Shown here: in pieces, positions 59,775 through 64,000 of the stretch | Layout of the letters: each line of letters begins with the position of its first letter | Position numbering within the stretch: position 1 is the stretch's first letter | NCBI GenBank assembly: GCA_032622095.1 | Contig: CP136061.1 | Span: 254,585,582 to 254,649,581, forward strand | Source of the DNA: Siphonodentalium dalli | Lineage: Eukaryota > Mollusca > Scaphopoda > Gadilida > Siphonodentaliidae | DNA length: 64,000 nucleotides | Reading direction: 5' to 3' | Program-made: the position numbers and the translations under genes | The notes under the pieces: model-generated | Told to the model about the DNA's origin: nothing | Databases searched by the model: none | Seen by the model: only the letters and a program-made list of their open reading frames with translations

Positions 59775-62700
59775 GCCCCAACGACCACAGCGCTGTATAC
59801 CACAATAACTCTCAGTCACTACATTCATTAACGACCACAGCGCCGTATCCCACAATAACACTCAGTCACTACATTCATTAACGACCATAGTGCCGTATCC
59901 CACAATAACACTCAGTCACTACATCCATTAACGACAACAGCGCCGTACCCCACAATAACACTCAGTCACTACATTCATTAACGACCACAGCGCCGTATCC
60001 CACAATAACACTCAGTCACTACATTCATTAACGACCACAGCGCCGTATCCCACAATAACACTAAGTCACTACATTCATTAACGACCACAACGCCGTATCC
60101 CCCCAAAACACTACATTCATTAACGACCACAGCGCCGTATCACACAATAACACTCAGTCACTACAATAATTAACGACCACAGCTCCGTATCCCCAGTAAC
60201 ACTCAGTCACTACATTCATTAACGACCACAGCGCCGTATCCCACAGTAACGCTAAGTCACTACATTCATTAACGAACACAGCGCCGTATCCAACAATAAC
60301 ACTGTCACTACATTCATTAACGATCAGAGCGCCGTATCCCCCAGTAACACTCAGTCACTACATTCATTAACGACCATAGCTCCGTATCCAACAATAACAC
60401 TCAGTCACTACATTCATTAACGACCACAGCGCCGTATCCCCCAAAAACACTACATTCATTAACGACCACAGCGCCGTATCCCACAATAACACTCAGTCAC
60501 TACATTCATTAACGACCACAGCGCCGTATCCCACAATAACACTCAGTCACTACATTCATTAACGACCACAGCGCCGTATCCCACAATAACACGCAGTCAC
60601 TACATTCATTAACGACCACAGCGCCGTATCACACAATAACACTCAGTCACTACATTCATTAACGACCACAGCGCCGTATCCCACAATAACACTCAGTCAC
60701 TACATTCATTAACGACCACAGCGCCGTATCCCACAATAACACTCAGTCACTACATTCATTAACGACCACAGCGCCGTATCCCACAATAACACTCAGTCAC
60801 TACATTCATTAACTACAACAGCGCCGTATCACACAATACCACTCAGTCACTACATTCATTATCGACCACAGCGCCGTATGCCACAATAACACTCAGTCAC
60901 TACATTCATTAACGACCACAGATCCGTATCCCACAATAACACTCATTCACTACAATCATTAACGACCACAGCGCCGTATTCCCTAATAACACTGTCACTA
61001 CATTCATTAACGACCACAGCGCCGTATCCCACAATAACACACACACCCACTAAATTCATTAACGACCACAGCGCCGTATCCCACAATAACACTCATTCAC
61101 TACAATCATTAACGACCACAGCGCCGTATTCCCTAATAACACTGTCACTACATTCATTAACGACCACAGCGCCGTATCCCACAATAACAAACACACCCAC
61201 TACATTCATTAACGACCACAGCGCCGTATCACCCAATAACAAACACACCCACTACATTCATTAACGATCACAGCGCCGTATCCCCCAATAACACACACTA
61301 TGTGCATTCATTAACGACCACAGCGCCGTATCCCCCAATAACACACCCACTATACATGCATTAACGACCACAGCGCCGTATTCCCTAATAACACTCAGTC
61401 ACTACATTCATTAACGATCAGCGCCATATTCCCCAGTAACACTCAGTCACTACATTCTTTAACGACCACAGCGCCGTATCCCACAATAACACTCAGTCAC
61501 TACATTCATTAACGACCACAGCTCCGTATCCCACAATAACACTCATTCACTACAATCGTTAACGACCACAGCGCCGTATTCCCTAATAACACTGTCACTA
61601 CATTCATTAACGACCACAGCGCCGTATCCCACAATAACACACACACCCACTACATTCATTAACGACCACAGCGCCCTATCCCACAATAACACTCATTCAC
61701 TACAATCATTAACGACCACATCGCCGTATTCCCTAATAACACTGTCACTACATTCATTAACGACCACAGCGCCGTATCACACAATAACAAACACACCCAC
61801 TACATTCATTAACGACCACAGCGCCGTATCCCACAATAACACACACTATGTGCATTCATTAACGACCACAGCGGCGTATCCCCCAATAACACACCCACTA
61901 TACATTCATTAACGACCACAGCGCCGTATTCCCTAATAACACTCAGTCACTACATTCATTAACGATCAGCGCCGTATTCCCCAGTAACACTCAGTCACTA
62001 CATTCTTTAACGACCACAGCGCCGTATCCCACAATAACACTCAGTCACTACAATCATTAACGACCACAGCGCCGTATTCCCTAATAACACTCAGTCACTA
62101 CATTCTTTAACGACCACAGCGCCGTATCCCCCAGTAACACGCAGTCACTACATTCTTTAACGACCACAGCGCCGTATCCCACAATAACACTCAGTCACTA
62201 CAATCATTAACGACAACAGCGCCGTATTCCCCAGTAACACTCAGTCACTACATTCTTTAACGACCACAGCGCCGTATCCCACAATAACACTCAGTCACTA
62301 CAATCATTAACGACCACAGCGCCGTATTCCCTAATAACACTCAGTCACTACATTCATTAACGACCACAGCGCCGTATCCCACAATAACAAACACACCCAC
62401 TACATTCATTAACGACCACAGCGCCGTATCACCCAATAACAAACACACCCACTACATTCATTAACGACCACAGCGCCGTATCCCCCAATAACACACACAC
62501 TATGTACATTCATTAACGACCACAGCGCCGTGTCCCCCAATAACACACCACTATACATCCATTAACGACCACAGTGCCGTATTCCCTAATAACATGCACT
62601 CATTGACTACATTCATTAACGACCACAGCGCCGTATCCCACAATAACAAACACACCCACTACATTCATTAACGACCACAGCGCCGTATCCCCTAATAACA

Positions 62701-63711
62701 CACACACTACAATCATTAACGACCACAGCGCCGTATTCCCTAATAACACTCAGTCACTACATACTTTAACGACCACAGCGCCGTATCCCCCAGTAACACG
62801 CAGTCACTACATTCTTTAACGACCACAGCGCCGTATCCCACAATAACACTCAGTCACTACAATCATTAACGACAACAGCGCCGTATTCCCCAGTAACACT
62901 CAGTCACTACATTATTTAACGACCACAGCGCCGTATCCCCCAGTAACACTGAGTCACTACATTCTTTAACGACCACAGCGCCGTATCCCACAATAACACT
63001 CAGTCACTACAATCATTAACGACCACAGCGCCGTATTCCCTAATAACACTCAGTCACTACATTCATTAACGACCACAGCGCCGTATCCCACAATAACAAA
63101 CACACCCACTACATTCATTAACGACCACAGCGCCGTATCACCCAATAACAAACACACCCACTACATTCATTAACGACCACAGCGCCGTATCCCCCAATAA
63201 CACACACACTATGTACATTCATTAACGACCACAGCGCCGTGTCCCCCAATAACACACCACTATACATCCATTAACGACCACAGCGCTGTATTCCCTAATA
63301 ACATGCACTCATTGACTACATTCATTAACGACCACAGCGCCGTATCCCACAATAACAAACACACCCACTACATTCATTAACGACCACAGCGCCGTATCCC
63401 CCAATAACACACACACTACATTCATTAACGACCACAGCACCTTATCCCCCAATAACACACCACTACATTCATTAACGACCACAGCGCCGTATTCCCTAAT
63501 AACACTCAGTTACTACATTCATTAACGACCACAGCGCCGTATCCCCCAATAACAAACACGCCCACTACATTCGTTAACGATCACAGCGCTGTATCACCCA
63601 ATAACAAACACACCCACTACATTCATTAACGACAACAGCGCCGTATCCCCCAATAACACACACTACATTCATTAAGGACCACAGCTCCGTATCCCCCAAT
63701 AACACACACAA
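59775..63711. repeat. 50-bp satellite in PLAC8 intron 2 (copy B), about 78 units
   Basis: Same unit as 29886-30722 but 3.9 kb long. The left two-fifths is fairly uniform (ACACTCAGTCACTA tails); the right part mixes tail types in a repeating order with a clear 709-bp higher-order copy (62340-62640 against 63049-63349). The final block resembles the copy A array. Confidence 0.97.
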
Positions 63712-64000
63712 ACAAACAAACAATCAATCACGCACGCACACACAAACAATATATTCATTTCTTAAATAAACAGTGTGTATACTCAATTAGTTTATTCTCT
63801 TAAACTCATATTACATTTTCATAAGTATTGAGACATAATATATACAATATTTACAATAGAAGAACATTGTTATATGCAATAGCTATTATGTACACAGATC
63901 TGAATCAGCTGATCAATCGAAGCCGGTGTCACGTTACGGTATTTAGTATTGCCTGTTCGGTGGAAAAAGTCGAACAGAAGCACGGCATCGGAAGAGTTTC

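Larger units (their letters stand above)
48807..64000. repeat. Segmental duplication, copy B
   Basis: Direct duplicate of 13669-31020, still continuing at the window end. The minisatellites at its left are shorter than in copy A (23-bp array about 3 units versus 12; GAT array 0.64 kb versus 2.0 kb). The 50-bp satellite is far longer (3.9 kb versus 0.8 kb). Copy-specific insertions are 54067-54530, 55161-55558, 56778-58240 and probably 58417-58795. Confidence 0.9.
50985..64000 (-). pseudogene. PLAC8-family gene, copy B (partial, frameshifted)
   Basis: Second copy of the PLAC8 locus on the same strand. Exon 4 (51077-50985) and exon 3 (53532-53392) are present with intact acceptors and donors. 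Exons 2 and 1 should lie past the window end, because copy B at 64000 aligns to copy A at 31020, just short of exon 2. Exon 3 is 141 nt instead of 140: an extra A at 53489-53490 shifts the frame and leads to an early stop. Exon 4 differs from copy A by only two residues (Ala to Ser, Met to Ile) and is otherwise intact. Either copy B is a young pseudogene or the base is a sequencing error. The insertion is not in a homopolymer, which favours a real change. Confidence 0.75.

Noticed and set aside
29886-63711. Possible CRISPR array from regularly spaced repeats
   Set aside because: The 50-bp units are contiguous satellite with variant tails, not conserved repeats separated by unique spacers, and the genome is an animal's.

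Overview
The window reads as non-coding-rich animal DNA, most likely from a marine invertebrate; I cannot name the phylum from sequence alone. The reasons are spliced exons with GT-AG borders and long introns, decayed CR1/jockey-type and other LINE fragments, concatemeric Helitron-like elements, many short inverted-repeat elements flanked by TTAA, and very dense minisatellites. There are no bacterial operons, no intact RNA genes and no long open frames. The long frames at 16-18 kb and 32-35 kb are translations of simple repeats.

The one protein gene I can build with confidence is a PLAC8 (Cys-rich, cornifelin-like) gene on the minus strand. It is assembled from four exons: 33294-33264, 31427-31188, 19898-19759 and 16229-16137. 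These give 504 nt, 167 codons plus a stop, with compatible splice phases at every junction. Its introns hold most of the satellites and mobile elements between 16 and 33 kb. The whole locus is duplicated in direct orientation. Copy A runs from about 13.67 kb to at least 31.02 kb, and copy B from about 48.81 kb to the window end. Copy B keeps exon 4 (51077-50985) intact, but its exon 3 (53532-53392) carries one extra base that breaks the frame. Its exons 1-2 would lie beyond the right edge.

Layout: 1-1.54 kb, a 41-bp satellite. 1.9-13.8 kb, TTAA-flanked palindromic elements, a Cys-rich candidate exon with a broken partial duplicate, two tandem Helitron-like units (4342-6092), a CR1/jockey-type reverse transcriptase remnant and other dispersed repeats. 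13.8-31 kb, duplication copy A with PLAC8 exons 4 to 2, and a minus-strand array of six Helitron-like units at 24.5-28.1 kb. 31-33.3 kb, PLAC8 exons 2 and 1 with a TTG-rich intron 1. 33.8-35.8 kb, a 23-bp satellite of about 87 units. 36-42.3 kb, a LINE remnant and a 4.4-kb inverted repeat whose central satellite switches strand. 43.2-46.6 kb, a 3.4-kb long-TIR element with a 7-bp target duplication. 46.9-48.8 kb, a TTAA foldback and a solo arm of the big inverted repeat. 48.8-64 kb, duplication copy B with a greatly expanded 50-bp satellite.

Comparing A with B gives natural empty sites for several insertions: a TA-flanked element, a TTAA element, an element with a 4-bp target duplication, a retroposon with an 11-bp duplication and a near-perfect 165-bp palindrome. 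The most unusual theme is one palindrome, built on GCATTCTCTTATATATGCGA, that recurs about 20 times inside elements whose terminal repeats and target sites are otherwise unrelated.
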